NCBI RefSeq assembly: GCF_000422305.1
Contig: NZ_AULN01000013.1
Location: forward strand, 372,001-436,000
DNA length: 64,000 bases
Reading direction: 5' to 3'
Source of the DNA: Luteimonas mephitis DSM 12574
Lineage (GTDB): Bacteria; Pseudomonadota; Gammaproteobacteria; Xanthomonadales; Xanthomonadaceae
The notes beneath the pieces were generated by a model that saw only the letters and a list, made by a program, of their open reading frames with translations, was not told where the DNA came from and searched no databases. The position numbers were made by a program, and so were the translations under genes. This document shows positions 19,345-27,817 of this stretch, in pieces (within the stretch, counting starts at the first letter, position 1; each line of letters starts with the position of its first letter).

Positions 19345-20022
19345 CTACTTCGGTGCGGCGATGACGATCGACGGGTCGTTGAAGCGCGAGTAGCGCATCC
19401 AGGTATCGGTGCCCTGGCCCTTGGCGCTGGCCGGCACCTGCATCTGGATTGGAAAGCCGTCGCTGCCGACCCACAGGAACACCTCGGCAGGCTGTGGCTT
19501 GGTGTGCTTGATGAGGTACTTGCGCGCCGGCTTGCTGCCGACGCTGTCGCTGCCCAGGGCCTGGACGGTCATGCCGGTGGTGTTCTGTTCGAGCATGGCC
19601 GGGTCGCGCCACTTGTCCAGGGTGCCGGCGGGAAGCGGCACGCTCATCGTCCGGCCCGCGACGCTCATGTGCATGGTGTTGCCGATGATCACCTGCGAAC
19701 CCAGGTCCTGCATGGTCATGCGGAAGCGGTCCGGGGCCGCGAACTCCAGCTGGTTGACCATCTTGCCGCGCGCGCCGGCCTGCATCTCCATGGTGACCTG
19801 GTATGACGTCGCCGCCAGCAGCTTGCGCATTGCGGCCCGGACCTCCTCCTCCGGGTTCGAGAGCGGATTGAGCGCAGCGGCCGCAGTGGCGACCCGGGAT
19901 GCCACCGAAGCCGAAGCGGTGGCGGGCGAATCCTGGGCCGCGGGGGTGCGGGCCTGGCAGGCCCAAAGCGCGGGCCCGGCGAGCAGGACCGAAAGGGCGG
20001 CAAGCGGGAGGGGTCTGGACAT
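19345..20022 (-). CDS. Secreted lipoprotein of LolA-like type
   Basis: Predicted lipoprotein of 225 residues. The signal MSRPLPLAALSVLLAGPALWAC has a plausible lipobox ending at Cys22. A low-complexity Ala/Thr region follows, then a beta-rich domain (TSYQVTMEMQAGARGKMVNQLEFAAPDRFRM, then VIIGNTMHMSVAGRTMSVPL) whose pattern recalls LolA/outer-membrane lipoprotein-sorting folds. No function can be assigned. ATG 20022 is chosen because GGAG sits about 8 bases before it; an in-frame ATG at 20034 also exists. It is divergent from the WYL regulator, with only 83 bases between the two starts, so that regulator might control it. Confidence 0.75.
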   Translation of the reverse strand: MSRPLPLAALSVLLAGPALWACQARTPAAQDSPATASASVASRVATAAAALNPLSNPEEEVRAAMRKLLAATSYQVTMEMQAGARGKMVNQLEFAAPDRFRMTMQDLGSQVIIGNTMHMSVAGRTMSVPLPAGTLDKWRDPAMLEQNTTGMTVQALGSDSVGSKPARKYLIKHTKPQPAEVFLWVGSDGFPIQMQVPASAKGQGTDTWMRYSRFNDPSIVIAAPK

Positions 20023-20093
20023 GTGCAACTCCATGCAGAAGGCGTATTCCACAGGCAAACGGCAAGAGCGCAGCGAAACAGGCCAGCGCGCGC

Positions 20094-20099
20094 CATAAT
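20094..20099 (+). promoter_or_regulatory. Candidate -10 element of the WYL regulator
   Basis: CATAAT lies 6 bases before ATG 20106, so the message would start at the start codon (leaderless). Confidence 0.4.
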
Positions 20100-20105
20100 C
20101 GGCCC

Positions 20106-21074
20106 ATGGACCGATACGAACGCATCCTCTCGCTGCACCGCATCCTCAAGACCGCGCGCTACCCGGTGACGGTGCCCAGGCTTCGCGACGAACTCGAATG
20201 CTCGCGCGCCACGGTCTATCGCGACCTGGCTTTCCTGCGCGACGGGCTGATGGCGCCGGTGGTCGGCGACGGCGAGGCGGGATTCCGCTACGACGCCGAC
20301 GAAGGCGACCGCTTCGAACTGCCCGGCCTGTGGCTCAACTCCGACGAGCTCTACGCGCTGCTCGCCGCGCAACAGCTGCTCGCGCGCAGCGGCGGCGGGG
20401 TGCTGTCGTCGGCGCTGGCGCCGTTGCAGGGCCGGATCGAGAAGCTGCTGTCCGAGCACAGCACCGGCAACCCGTGGCCGATGGAGCGCGTGCGGGTGAT
20501 CCCGCACCGCACCCGGCGCATGGACGAGCACGCGTTCCGCACCGTGTGTTCGGCGGTGCTGTCGCGCAAGCAGCTGTCGTTCGAATACCGCGCGCGCTCC
20601 ACCGACGAGAAGACCAGGCGCAAGGTGTCGCCGCAGCGCATCACCCATTACCGCGACAACTGGTACCTCGACGCCTGGGACGAGGAGAAGGAGGCGCTGC
20701 GCAGCTTCTCGGTGGATCGCATCGGCGCTGCGCGGCAGCTCGATGCCGCTGCGCGCGACGTCGACGAAGCCTTGCTCAACGAACACCTGGCCGGCAGCTA
20801 CGGCATCTTCTCCGGCCCGCCCAAGGGCGTGGCGACGATCGTGTTCAGCGCCAAGGCCGCGCGCTGGGTGGCCGACGAGCACTGGCATTCGCAGCAGCAG
20901 GGGCGCTATCTCGCCGACGGCCGCTACGAGCTGAAGGTGCCGTACAGCGCGCCGCGCGAATTGCTGATGGACGTGCTGCACTACGGCAGCGACGCGGAGA
21001 TCGTCGAGCCCGAGTCGCTGCGCGCGCAGGCGCGCACGCTGCTCACCCTGGCGCTGGGCAACTACGAGCGCTGA
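20106..21074 (+). CDS. WYL-domain transcriptional regulator
   Basis: DNA-binding regulator of 322 residues. An N-terminal winged helix-turn-helix (about 1-60, MDRYERILSLHRILKTARYPVTVPRLRDELECSRATVYRDLAFL) is followed by a WYL ligand-sensing domain (about 140-210, including RITHYRDNWYLDAWDEEKEALRSFSVDRI). A C-terminal WCX-type extension follows (KAARWVADEHWHSQQQGRYLADGRYEL). WYL proteins often sense nucleotides or nucleic acids and control DNA repair or defence genes, but no defence genes flank this one. It ends 4 bases before the patatin gene, and a shared transcript is likely. Confidence 0.93.
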   Translation: MDRYERILSLHRILKTARYPVTVPRLRDELECSRATVYRDLAFLRDGLMAPVVGDGEAGFRYDADEGDRFELPGLWLNSDELYALLAAQQLLARSGGGVLSSALAPLQGRIEKLLSEHSTGNPWPMERVRVIPHRTRRMDEHAFRTVCSAVLSRKQLSFEYRARSTDEKTRRKVSPQRITHYRDNWYLDAWDEEKEALRSFSVDRIGAARQLDAAARDVDEALLNEHLAGSYGIFSGPPKGVATIVFSAKAARWVADEHWHSQQQGRYLADGRYELKVPYSAPRELLMDVLHYGSDAEIVEPESLRAQARTLLTLALGNYER

Positions 21075-21078
21075 GCCG

Positions 21079-21975
21079 ATGGCCGCGGCCGCGCCGGAAA
21101 GCACGGACTCCACCGCGCGGGGCGAGCCGATCGCGCTGGCGCTCGGCGCCGGCGGCGCGCGCGGGCTGGCGCAGATCGGCGTGATCGAAGCGCTGGAGGC
21201 GCGCGGGCTGCGGATCGTCTCGGTGGCCGGTTCATCCAGCGGCGCGCTGGTCGGTGGCGTCTACGCGGCAGGCAAGCTGCGCGAGTTCCGCGAGGGTTTC
21301 GAGCGCCTGTCGCGCGGCGAGTTCCTGCGCCTGCTCGACCCGGTGCTCGGGCGCCCGGGCGTGATCGCCGGCACGCGCCTGGTCGATGCGATGCGCGCGG
21401 TGGTCGGTGATCCGCGCATCGAGGAACTGCCGGTCCCGTTCACCGCGGCGGCGGTCGACATGGAGCGCCAGCGCGTGGTGTGGCTGCGCAGCGGCCCGCT
21501 GTGGGATGCGCTGCGCGCGTCGTTCGCGATCCCGGGGCTGTTCACGCCGCAGGTCGTGCATGGCCGCGAACTGGTCGACGGCGGCCTGCTCGCGCCGCTG
21601 CCGATCACCGCCACCCGGCTGTCAGATGCGCACCGGCTGGTGGCGGTGGACATGCACAGCCGCCCGCGCCAGCCGCCCGGCGATCCGGCCGACGGCCGCC
21701 GCGCGCGAGCCGCGCACCACTCGCGGCTGGGACGCTGGCTCGACCGCCACCTGGGCAACCCGCCGGCCGAAGTGGGCCTGCTGGACACCATGTCGCGCGC
21801 GCTCGACACCATGCAGGCCCAGATCGCGCGCGTGCAGCTGGCGCTGGACCCGCCGGAGCTGATCATCGAGATCCCGCGCGACGTGTGCCAGTTCTACGAA
21901 TTCTGGCGCGCAAAGGAACTGGTCGGCATCGGCCGCGAAGCAGCGGAGAAAGCGCTGGACTTGGCCGGATACTGA
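21079..21975 (+). CDS. Patatin-like phospholipase, RssA type
   Basis: Predicted serine lipid hydrolase of 298 residues. It shows the oxyanion glycine loop ALGAGGARGLAQIGV (about residues 20-35), the nucleophile motif GSSSGALVGG (GxSxG, about residues 52-61) and the catalytic Asp in ELVDGGLLAPLP (DGG, about residue 167). Together they complete the Ser-Asp dyad. There is no signal peptide, so it probably acts on cytoplasmic or inner-membrane lipids. It follows the WYL regulator by 4 bases. Physiological substrate unknown. Confidence 0.9.
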   Translation: MAAAAPESTDSTARGEPIALALGAGGARGLAQIGVIEALEARGLRIVSVAGSSSGALVGGVYAAGKLREFREGFERLSRGEFLRLLDPVLGRPGVIAGTRLVDAMRAVVGDPRIEELPVPFTAAAVDMERQRVVWLRSGPLWDALRASFAIPGLFTPQVVHGRELVDGGLLAPLPITATRLSDAHRLVAVDMHSRPRQPPGDPADGRRARAAHHSRLGRWLDRHLGNPPAEVGLLDTMSRALDTMQAQIARVQLALDPPELIIEIPRDVCQFYEFWRAKELVGIGREAAEKALDLAGY

Positions 21976-21996
21976 GCCCGCGAATCCCTGGTCTTT

Positions 21997-22060
21997 TGTA
22001 GGAGCGGCGGAAGCCGCGAAGCCTTGCCGGTGGAAGCATCGCGGCTTCCGCCGCTCCTGC
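21997..22060. repeat. REP hairpin, GGAGCGGCGGAAGCCGCGA variant
   Basis: Inverted repeat TGTAGGAGCGGCGGAAGCCG with CGGCTTCCGCCGCTCCTGC, 21 bases after the patatin stop. The outer ends match the other REPs; the inner part is a variant. Confidence 0.85.
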
Positions 22061-22159
22061 CGGAGCACGCTGCCGGAACGTTCGTGCTCGCGGCGAGACG
22101 GTCGCAGCCTGTGAGATGCCCGCGCGCGACGCTGCACCCCCGATTCGAGGAGCGCCTCC

Positions 22160-22495
22160 ATGACGAATGCCAGCCTGACGTTCTCCCGCGATACCACCGC
22201 CGCGGCACCGCCGCTCGCCACGTGGCTGCTGGGCGCGCTGTTCCTCGGCGTCATCGCCGTGCTCTCGCTGCCGGCCGCGCGCGCCGACAGCGCCGTGCTT
22301 GGGTGGATGCCGCTGTGGCTGCTGGGCATGCCGCTGGCCAGCCTGGCCGCGCTGGCGGTTTCCCGTTCTTCCCTGCGCCTGCCGCGCCGCCGCATGCCGG
22401 ACTCGTCACCGGCGATGCGGCGGCGCCGGCCGGGCACCGTGCAGGCGCGGCGCCGCGCCGCGCCGATGCGCACGCGCCTGCCGCGCGCAGCGTGA
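22160..22495 (+). CDS. Small membrane protein with Arg-rich tail
   Basis: Unrecognised 111-residue protein. It has two hydrophobic segments (about residues 20-42 and 48-68) and a C-terminal third very rich in Arg and Pro (SLRLPRRRMPDSS...MRRRRPGTVQARRRAAPMRTRLPRAA). The ribosome-binding sequence GAGGAG lies just before the ATG, which supports real translation. The basic tail may face the cytoplasm. No function is proposed; low-complexity composition leaves some doubt that it is a gene. Confidence 0.55.
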   Translation: MTNASLTFSRDTTAAAPPLATWLLGALFLGVIAVLSLPAARADSAVLGWMPLWLLGMPLASLAALAVSRSSLRLPRRRMPDSSPAMRRRRPGTVQARRRAAPMRTRLPRAA

Positions 22496-22532
22496 CGCGC
22501 GCCATCTCGCTCATCCCTGCCTTGTGTGCGGC

Positions 22533-22612
22533 CTGCAGGAGCGCCCCATGGGCGCGATGCATAGCGCCGGAATGCCGCCGGGAGAAGCGATCGCGCCCAC
22601 GGGGCGCTCCCA
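22533..22612. repeat. REP hairpin, CGCCCCATGG class
   Basis: Left arm TGCAGGAGCGCCCCATGGGC, right arm CGCCCACGGGGCGCTCCCA. It lies between the small membrane protein and the prolyl oligopeptidase gene. The rest of this 221-base gap holds no gene. Confidence 0.8.
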
Positions 22613-22716
22613 CGGGGCGTGGCGGCTTCGATCCACTGGCTTTCGGCACGTCGGCCGTCGCGCGCGCCTGTGCTAGCGTTGGCCGTTTCAACGCCACTGA
22701 ATCCTCGGGGATCCGA

Positions 22717-24864
22717 ATGCCCAAGTTGTCGCATGTTTGCCTTGCCGCGGGACTCGCGGCCGCCGCCGGCCTGGCCGGCACGCCTGTCCTGGCCGCCCAG
22801 GCCGACGAGAACACACCGAAGGAGGACGCCATGCCGGCCGCCGCCGATCCGAACCAGTGGCTGGAAGACGTCACCGGCGACAGGCAGCTGGCCTGGGTGC
22901 GCGAGCACAATGCGAAGACCGAGGCCGAACTCGCCGGCGCGCCGGGCTTCGACAAGCTCGAGTCCGACATCCTCGCCGTGCTCGATTCCGACGCCAAGAT
23001 CCCCTACGTCAGCAAGCGCGGCGAGTACTACTACAACTTCTGGCAGGACGCGCAGCACGAGCGCGGCCTGTGGCGCCGCACCACGCTGGAGGAATACCGC
23101 AAGGACGAGCCGAAGTGGGAAACCCTGCTCGACCTCGACGCGCTGAACAAGGCCGAGAACGAAAACTGGGTCTGGCACGGCGCCGACTGCCTGCGCCCGG
23201 ACTACACCCGCTGCCTGGTCGCGCTGTCGCGCGGCGGCGCGGACGCCGACGTCACCCGCGAGTTCGACCTGTCGACGAAGCAGTGGGTGAAGGACGGCTT
23301 CTTCCGCAAGGAGGCCAAGGGCAGCCTGGGCTGGATCGATCGCGACACGGTGTATGTCTCCACCGATTTCGGCCCCGGCTCGATGACCGACTCGGGCTAC
23401 CCGCGCATCGTCAAGGAATGGAAGCGCGGCACGCCGATCGAGTCGGCGACGGTGGTGTACGAAGGCACCGCCAAGGACATGTCGATTTCCGCCGGCCACG
23501 ACGACACGCCCGGCTTCGAGCGCGACTTCGTGCAGCGTTCGATCGCGTTCTACAACGACGAGCTGTACCTGCGCGGCAAGGACGGCACGCTGGCCAAGGT
23601 CGATGCGCCCAACTCGGCCAACAAGTCGGTGCAGCGCGAATGGCTCGGGCTGGAGCTGCGCGAGCCGTGGGAAGTCGGCGGCAAGACCTACAAGGCCGGT
23701 TCCTACATCGTCACCCGCTTCGACGACTTCATGGCCGGCAAGCGCGACTTCGAGGTGCTGTTCGAGCCCACCGACACCACCTCGCTGGCCGGCGCGACGC
23801 TGACCAGGACCCAGCTGGTGCTCAACGTGCTCGACGACGTCAAGAACAGGCTGTTCCTGTTCAGGCACGGCGACAAGGGTTGGACCTCGACGCCGCTGGA
23901 CATCGGCGCCACCGAGCTGGGTACCACCAGCGTCGGCGCGGTCGATGCCGACGAGAGCGATGCGGTCTGGATTACCACCACCAACTACCTGACCCCGACC
24001 ACGCTGATGCTGGCCGAGAACCCGGGCCAGGCCGCGCCGGAAACGCTCAAGACCATGCCGGTGTTCTTCGACGGTTCGAAGGACGTGGTCGAGCAGCACT
24101 TCGCCACCAGCAAGGACGGTACCCGCGTGCCGTACTTCATGGTGCGGCCGAAGGCCCTGAAGTTCGACGGCAGCGCGCCGACGTTGCTGTATGGCTACGG
24201 CGGCTTCGAGATTGCGTTGACGCCGGGCTACTCGGGCACGGTCGGCAAGGGCTGGCTGGAACGCGGCGGCGTGTATGTCGTGGCCAACATCCGCGGCGGC
24301 GGCGAGTACGGCCCGCGCTGGCACCAGGCCGCGCTGAAGGCCAATCGCCACAAGGCCTACGAGGACTTCGCCGCGGTGGCGCAGGACCTGGCCGCACGCA
24401 AGGTCACCTCGCCGCGGCACCTGGCCGCGCAGGGCGGCAGCAACGGCGGCCTGCTCGCCGGCAACATGCTCACGCAGTATCCGGAGCTGTTCGGCGCGAT
24501 CGTGATCCAGGTGCCGCTGCTGGACATGAAGCGCTACAGCCACCTGCTGGCCGGCGCGTCGTGGATGGCCGAATACGGCGATCCGGACACCGCCGACTGG
24601 GAGTACATCAAGACCTTCTCGCCGTACCAGATGTTCGACCCGGCGAAGGATTACCCGGCGACGTTCATCTGGACCACCACCCGCGACGACCGCGTGCATC
24701 CCGGCCACGCCCGCAAGATGGCCGCGAAGATGCTCGCCGCCGGCAAGGACGTGCGCTACTACGAGAACACCGAAGGCGGCCACGGCGCCGGCGCCACCAA
24801 CAAACAGTCGGCGCACGTGTGGGCGCTGAACTACACGTTCCTGTGGAACGAGCTGGCGAAGTAG
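22717..24864 (+). CDS. Prolyl oligopeptidase family serine peptidase (S9A)
   Basis: Exported endopeptidase of 715 residues that cleaves short peptides after proline. A signal peptide is present (MPKLSHVCLAAGLAAAAGLAGTPVLAAQ). The N-terminal beta-propeller starts with NQWLEDVTGDRQLAWVREHN. The C-terminal hydrolase domain has LLYGYGGFEIALTPGYS, NIRGGGEYGPRWHQAAL, the catalytic Ser in GGSNGGLLAGNML (about residue 574), Asp in TTRDDRVHPGHARKM and His in EGGHGAG. It is probably periplasmic. It lies after a REP hairpin and before a gene-poor stretch. Confidence 0.94.
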   Translation: MPKLSHVCLAAGLAAAAGLAGTPVLAAQADENTPKEDAMPAAADPNQWLEDVTGDRQLAWVREHNAKTEAELAGAPGFDKLESDILAVLDSDAKIPYVSKRGEYYYNFWQDAQHERGLWRRTTLEEYRKDEPKWETLLDLDALNKAENENWVWHGADCLRPDYTRCLVALSRGGADADVTREFDLSTKQWVKDGFFRKEAKGSLGWIDRDTVYVSTDFGPGSMTDSGYPRIVKEWKRGTPIESATVVYEGTAKDMSISAGHDDTPGFERDFVQRSIAFYNDELYLRGKDGTLAKVDAPNSANKSVQREWLGLELREPWEVGGKTYKAGSYIVTRFDDFMAGKRDFEVLFEPTDTTSLAGATLTRTQLVLNVLDDVKNRLFLFRHGDKGWTSTPLDIGATELGTTSVGAVDADESDAVWITTTNYLTPTTLMLAENPGQAAPETLKTMPVFFDGSKDVVEQHFATSKDGTRVPYFMVRPKALKFDGSAPTLLYGYGGFEIALTPGYSGTVGKGWLERGGVYVVANIRGGGEYGPRWHQAALKANRHKAYEDFAAVAQDLAARKVTSPRHLAAQGGSNGGLLAGNMLTQYPELFGAIVIQVPLLDMKRYSHLLAGASWMAEYGDPDTADWEYIKTFSPYQMFDPAKDYPATFIWTTTRDDRVHPGHARKMAAKMLAAGKDVRYYENTEGGHGAGATNKQSAHVWALNYTFLWNELAK

Positions 24865-25182
24865 CGGCAGCTGGCGTTTCTTGCATGCCGGTGCCGCAGC
24901 GGCTGCGGTGCCGGCGCGCAGTCCCCCGACATCCGGGGGGACTGCCCCTCTTCCGCTTGCGGGAGTGGAAGGCGCGGAGCGCAGCGCGGGGGTTCCGCTT
25001 CCGGCTTCGACCCGGGCATTCCCGCGCACTTGAATCTCGCCGGGTGTCGGCGGCGCAGCGCCACCTGCGCAGTGGCGGCCCCAGCCCTTGCTGGTGCCGC
25101 TTCAGCCGTGGGCTTTCCGGTGGCGCCCCGCCGGAGACCATCGCCATGACCGCAACGAAGACGAAATGACGGAGTCAGTCCC
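24865..25182. other. Gene-free stretch with a hairpin terminator and repeats
   Basis: No supported gene. A strong hairpin at 24919-24944 (CAGTCCCCC with GGGGGACTG) probably ends the peptidase transcript. Further on are short repeat-like pieces (GGCGGCGCAGCGCCACCTGC and GTGGCGCCCCGCC) like decayed intergenic elements. The ribosome-binding site GACGGAG for the next gene lies at the right end. Confidence 0.6.
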
Positions 25183-25716
25183 ATGATCGAACCCGCACGC
25201 GTGATCGACTTCTGGCGCGAGGCCGGCCCCGGCAAGTGGTTCGCGCGCGACGATGGCTTCGACGCGCGTTTTCGCGACGGCTTCCTCGAAGCGCACTGGG
25301 CCGCGTCGCGGCGCGAGCTGGAACACTGGATGGACGGGGCCGACGGCGCGCTGGCGCTGTTGCTGCTGCTCGACCAGTTCCCGCGCAACTGCTTCCGCAG
25401 CAGCGGCCACGCGTATGCCACCGACCCGCTGGCGCGGCATTACGCGGCGCGTGCGGTCGCAGCCGGTTTCGACGCGCAGGTCGAGCCGGCGCTGCGCGTG
25501 TTCGTCTACCTGCCGTTCGAACATTCCGAGGACATGGCCGACCAGCAGCGCAGCGTCGAGCTGGCGCGCGGCCTGCCGGAGGAGTACCTGAAGTACGCGA
25601 TCGCGCACCTGGACGTGATCGCGCGCTTCGGCCGCTTCCCGCACCGCAATCGCGAACTGGGCCGGGTGAACACGCCGGACGAGCAGGTCTGGCTCGACGC
25701 CGGCGGCGGCTTCTGA
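25183..25716 (+). CDS. DUF924 family protein
   Basis: Conserved protein of 177 residues with the DUF924 fold. It opens PARVIDFWREAGPGKWFARDDGFDARFRDGF. It then shows LALLLLLDQFPRNCFRSSGHAYATDPLAR, FVYLPFEHSEDMADQQRSV, and HLDVIARFGRFPHRNRELGR near the end. The strings LLDQFPRN, PFEHSED and FGRFPHRN are the family hallmarks. The family is predicted to be alpha-helical and TPR-like; no biochemical role is established. It is convergent with the rhodanese gene, with 4 bases between the stops. Confidence 0.9.
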   Translation: MIEPARVIDFWREAGPGKWFARDDGFDARFRDGFLEAHWAASRRELEHWMDGADGALALLLLLDQFPRNCFRSSGHAYATDPLARHYAARAVAAGFDAQVEPALRVFVYLPFEHSEDMADQQRSVELARGLPEEYLKYAIAHLDVIARFGRFPHRNRELGRVNTPDEQVWLDAGGGF

Positions 25717-25720
25717 CCGC

Positions 25721-26047
25721 TCAGTAACGCGGTACCGACGGGTCCACGTCCTGGGCCCAGGCATCGATGCCGCCCACGATGTTGAACACCTCGGTGAAAC
25801 CACGCGCGCCGAAGTGCCCGGCGGCCTGCGCGCTGCGCCCGCCGTGGTGGCACAGGAAGCCCAGCGGCAGGTCGCTCGGCAGCGCAAGCAGTTCTTCCAG
25901 GCCGCCGGCTTCGAGCACCGCGTACGGCAGGGCGATCGCGGCCAGTTCGCGCTCCTCGGGCGGGCGCACGTCGACGATGGTGAGGCTGCCGTCGCGGACG
26001 CGTGCGGCGGCTTCGGCGGGGGACAGGTCGCGGGTTCCGGTCGTCAT
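25721..26047 (-). CDS. Single-domain rhodanese-like sulfurtransferase
   Basis: Small cytoplasmic rhodanese of 108 residues, a full single domain. Features are LTIVDVRPPEERELAAI (substrate-side aspartate), the active-site Cys in FLCHHGGRSAQAAGHF (about residue 73) and the end EVFNIVGGIDAWAQDVDPSVPRY. Such proteins move sulfane sulfur as a cysteine persulfide. The six-residue active-site loop CHHGGR favours sulfur rather than phosphate substrates. Monocistronic by layout. The link to the soe sulfite locus 6 kb away is thematic only. Confidence 0.9.
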   Translation of the reverse strand: MTTGTRDLSPAEAAARVRDGSLTIVDVRPPEERELAAIALPYAVLEAGGLEELLALPSDLPLGFLCHHGGRSAQAAGHFGARGFTEVFNIVGGIDAWAQDVDPSVPRY

Positions 26048-26200
26048 GCGGGCAGTCTATTGATTCACGAAGCATTTGTAATGAACGCGGCGAGCCCGTT
26101 TTCCGGCATTTCCCTTCCCGGCAATGCCGCGCAGGGCAACGGGAATGCACCCGAGCGCGCCGGGTCCCGTCGCCACGATGCCGCATGGCATCATGCCCGC

Positions 26201-26995
26201 ATGCCTGCGATCCGCGCGCCGCTGCCGTCCCTGCACCGCGTCCCGCGCGCGTCTTCGGCGTGGCTCTGGGCGCTGCTCGCCGCGCACCTGGTGGTGTTCG
26301 CGGCGTGGTGGCAACTGGGCTGGCGGAGCGGGCTGCCGCTGCTGGTTGTGGTGCACCTGGGGTTCCTGTGCGGCGCGCTGCGACCGCGTTCGGCGATGTA
26401 CGGCCCGGTGCTGTCGCACCTGCCGATCGACGACCGGCGCGTGTGGCTGACGATCGACGATGGTCCATCCGACGACACGCGTACGCTCCTCGACCTGCTC
26501 GACGCGCACGGCGCAAAGGCGACGTTCTTCCTGGTCGGCGAACGTGCCGCCGCGCGCCCTGACCTGGTCCGCGAGATCGCCGCGCGCGGCCATGGCGTCG
26601 GCAACCACAGCCAGGGGCATCCGCAGGCGCGCTTCTGGGCGCTGGGGCCGGCGCGGATGCGGCGCGAGATCGTGCAGTGCCAGGACACGCTGCGCGCGAT
26701 TACCGGCGTCGCGCCGCGCTGGTTCCGGGCGGTGGTCGGCCACGCCAATCCGTTCGTGTCGGCACCGCTGCGCGATTGCGGGCTGGCGCGCGTGGCCTGG
26801 GATGCGCGCGCCTACGACGCGGTGCGCTCGGACCCCGCGGCGGTGGTCGCGCGGCTTGAACGCGAGCTGTCGCCCGGCGCGATCGTGTTGCTGCACGAAG
26901 GCGCGCGGCATGGCCGCAGCGTCGAGATGATCGCGCTGCTGCTGCAGCGGATGCAGGCGCTTGGTTACGCGACGGTGCTGCCGGAACAATTGTAG
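26201..26995 (+). CDS. Polysaccharide deacetylase (NodB domain) with membrane anchor
   Basis: Membrane-anchored carbohydrate esterase 4 protein of 264 residues. An N-terminal hydrophobic hairpin (about residues 19-55) is followed by the NodB domain. That domain has the metal and catalytic motif LTIDDGPSDDTRTLLDLL (about residue 87), GNHSQGHPQARFW (zinc-binding HxxxH) and the late motif GAIVLLHEGARHGRS. It removes acetyl groups from N-acetylated sugars of peptidoglycan or another envelope polymer; the substrate cannot be read. The start at ATG 26201 is the only one giving a short N terminus. Its TAG stop (26993-26995) is contributed by a REP hairpin. Confidence 0.88.
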   Translation: MPAIRAPLPSLHRVPRASSAWLWALLAAHLVVFAAWWQLGWRSGLPLLVVVHLGFLCGALRPRSAMYGPVLSHLPIDDRRVWLTIDDGPSDDTRTLLDLLDAHGAKATFFLVGERAAARPDLVREIAARGHGVGNHSQGHPQARFWALGPARMRREIVQCQDTLRAITGVAPRWFRAVVGHANPFVSAPLRDCGLARVAWDARAYDAVRSDPAAVVARLERELSPGAIVLLHEGARHGRSVEMIALLLQRMQALGYATVLPEQL

Positions 26996-27056
26996 GCGCG
27001 CCCCATGGGCGCGGTCGGCTTGCCGGCAACGCCAATCGCTCATGGGGCGCTCCTAC
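26992..27056. repeat. REP hairpin overlapping the deacetylase stop
   Basis: Left arm TGTAGGCGCGCCCCATGGGC, right arm CATGGGGCGCTCCTACG. It includes the TAG of the upstream gene and ends 9 bases before the proposed integron cassette boundary. Confidence 0.8.
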
Positions 27057-27097
27057 GCACCGTGTTGGACCGCGGGAAACACATCGGGGAAACGTGT

Positions 27098-27817
27098 ATG
27101 ACCACAAGAGCAGCGCAACGCCCCAAGTTCTTCATGTACATGGCATACGCATTCTTGGTCATTGCTCTTATCGGCTTCTCTACAACCTTTTTCATCCCTC
27201 TCGCACAGGGAACATTCAGTGCGCCCCCGATAATTCACATACACGGAGCACTTCTTTTTGGCTGGCTGCTCTTCTTTATCGTGCAAGCCTCACTCATTCA
27301 AAGGCGCAGCTTCCTTACTCACCGCCAACTTGGCGTCATTGGCGCGGCGCTCTGTATCGCCATCGTCGCTTCTGGCGTTCTTATCGGACTTCACGTCACC
27401 CGGAGGGACCTCGCGGCTGGAGGTGACGACTTTGTTCTCGGTCAGTTTGTAAATATTCTCATCGAGATGTTCTTGTTCGGATCCTTGGTGGGGGCAGCCA
27501 TTGCCTTCCGTCGCGACAGCGAGAGCCATAAGCGGCTGCTTCTACTAGCTACCATTTCTGCGCTCGCGCCAGCTTGGCTAAGGATGCGCCACCTGCTTCC
27601 TGGAGTTCCCAACCCGTTCGTCACCTTCTCCCTACTTGCCGACTCACTCTTACTGGTTGCAATTGCCCGCGATTGGATCGCACTTAAGCGGGTTCATCCT
27701 GTCTATATCTGGGTTGGCGGGGCAATGGTGGCAGTACACATCACTGAGCTGTTGGCCATTACTAGCCAGCCGTGGCTGCGATTGTCTCGCTTTCTGCTAG
27801 GCGAGCCCGCGGTCTAA
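27098..27817 (+). CDS. Multi-helix membrane protein in an integron cassette
   Basis: Unrecognised protein of 239 residues with about six to seven hydrophobic helices. Helices 2-3 contain PPIIHIHGALLFGWLLFFIVQASLIQRRSFLTHRQLGVIGA, with His residues in membrane positions, as in small b-type-like proteins. Haem binding is only a guess. Base composition and codon choice (many TCT, CTT and ATT codons) differ sharply from the flanking genes. Its stop overlaps the attC R'' core, the normal cassette arrangement. The start ATG 27098 follows GGGGAAACGTGT. Expression would have to come from outside the cassette or a weak internal promoter. Confidence 0.75.
   Translation: MTTRAAQRPKFFMYMAYAFLVIALIGFSTTFFIPLAQGTFSAPPIIHIHGALLFGWLLFFIVQASLIQRRSFLTHRQLGVIGAALCIAIVASGVLIGLHVTRRDLAAGGDDFVLGQFVNILIEMFLFGSLVGAAIAFRRDSESHKRLLLLATISALAPAWLRMRHLLPGVPNPFVTFSLLADSLLLVAIARDWIALKRVHPVYIWVGGAMVAVHITELLAITSQPWLRLSRFLLGEPAV

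Noticed and set aside
16685..19393. 902-codon plus-strand frame opposite soeA
   Set aside because: Shadow; soeA has all molybdoenzyme motifs on the minus strand.
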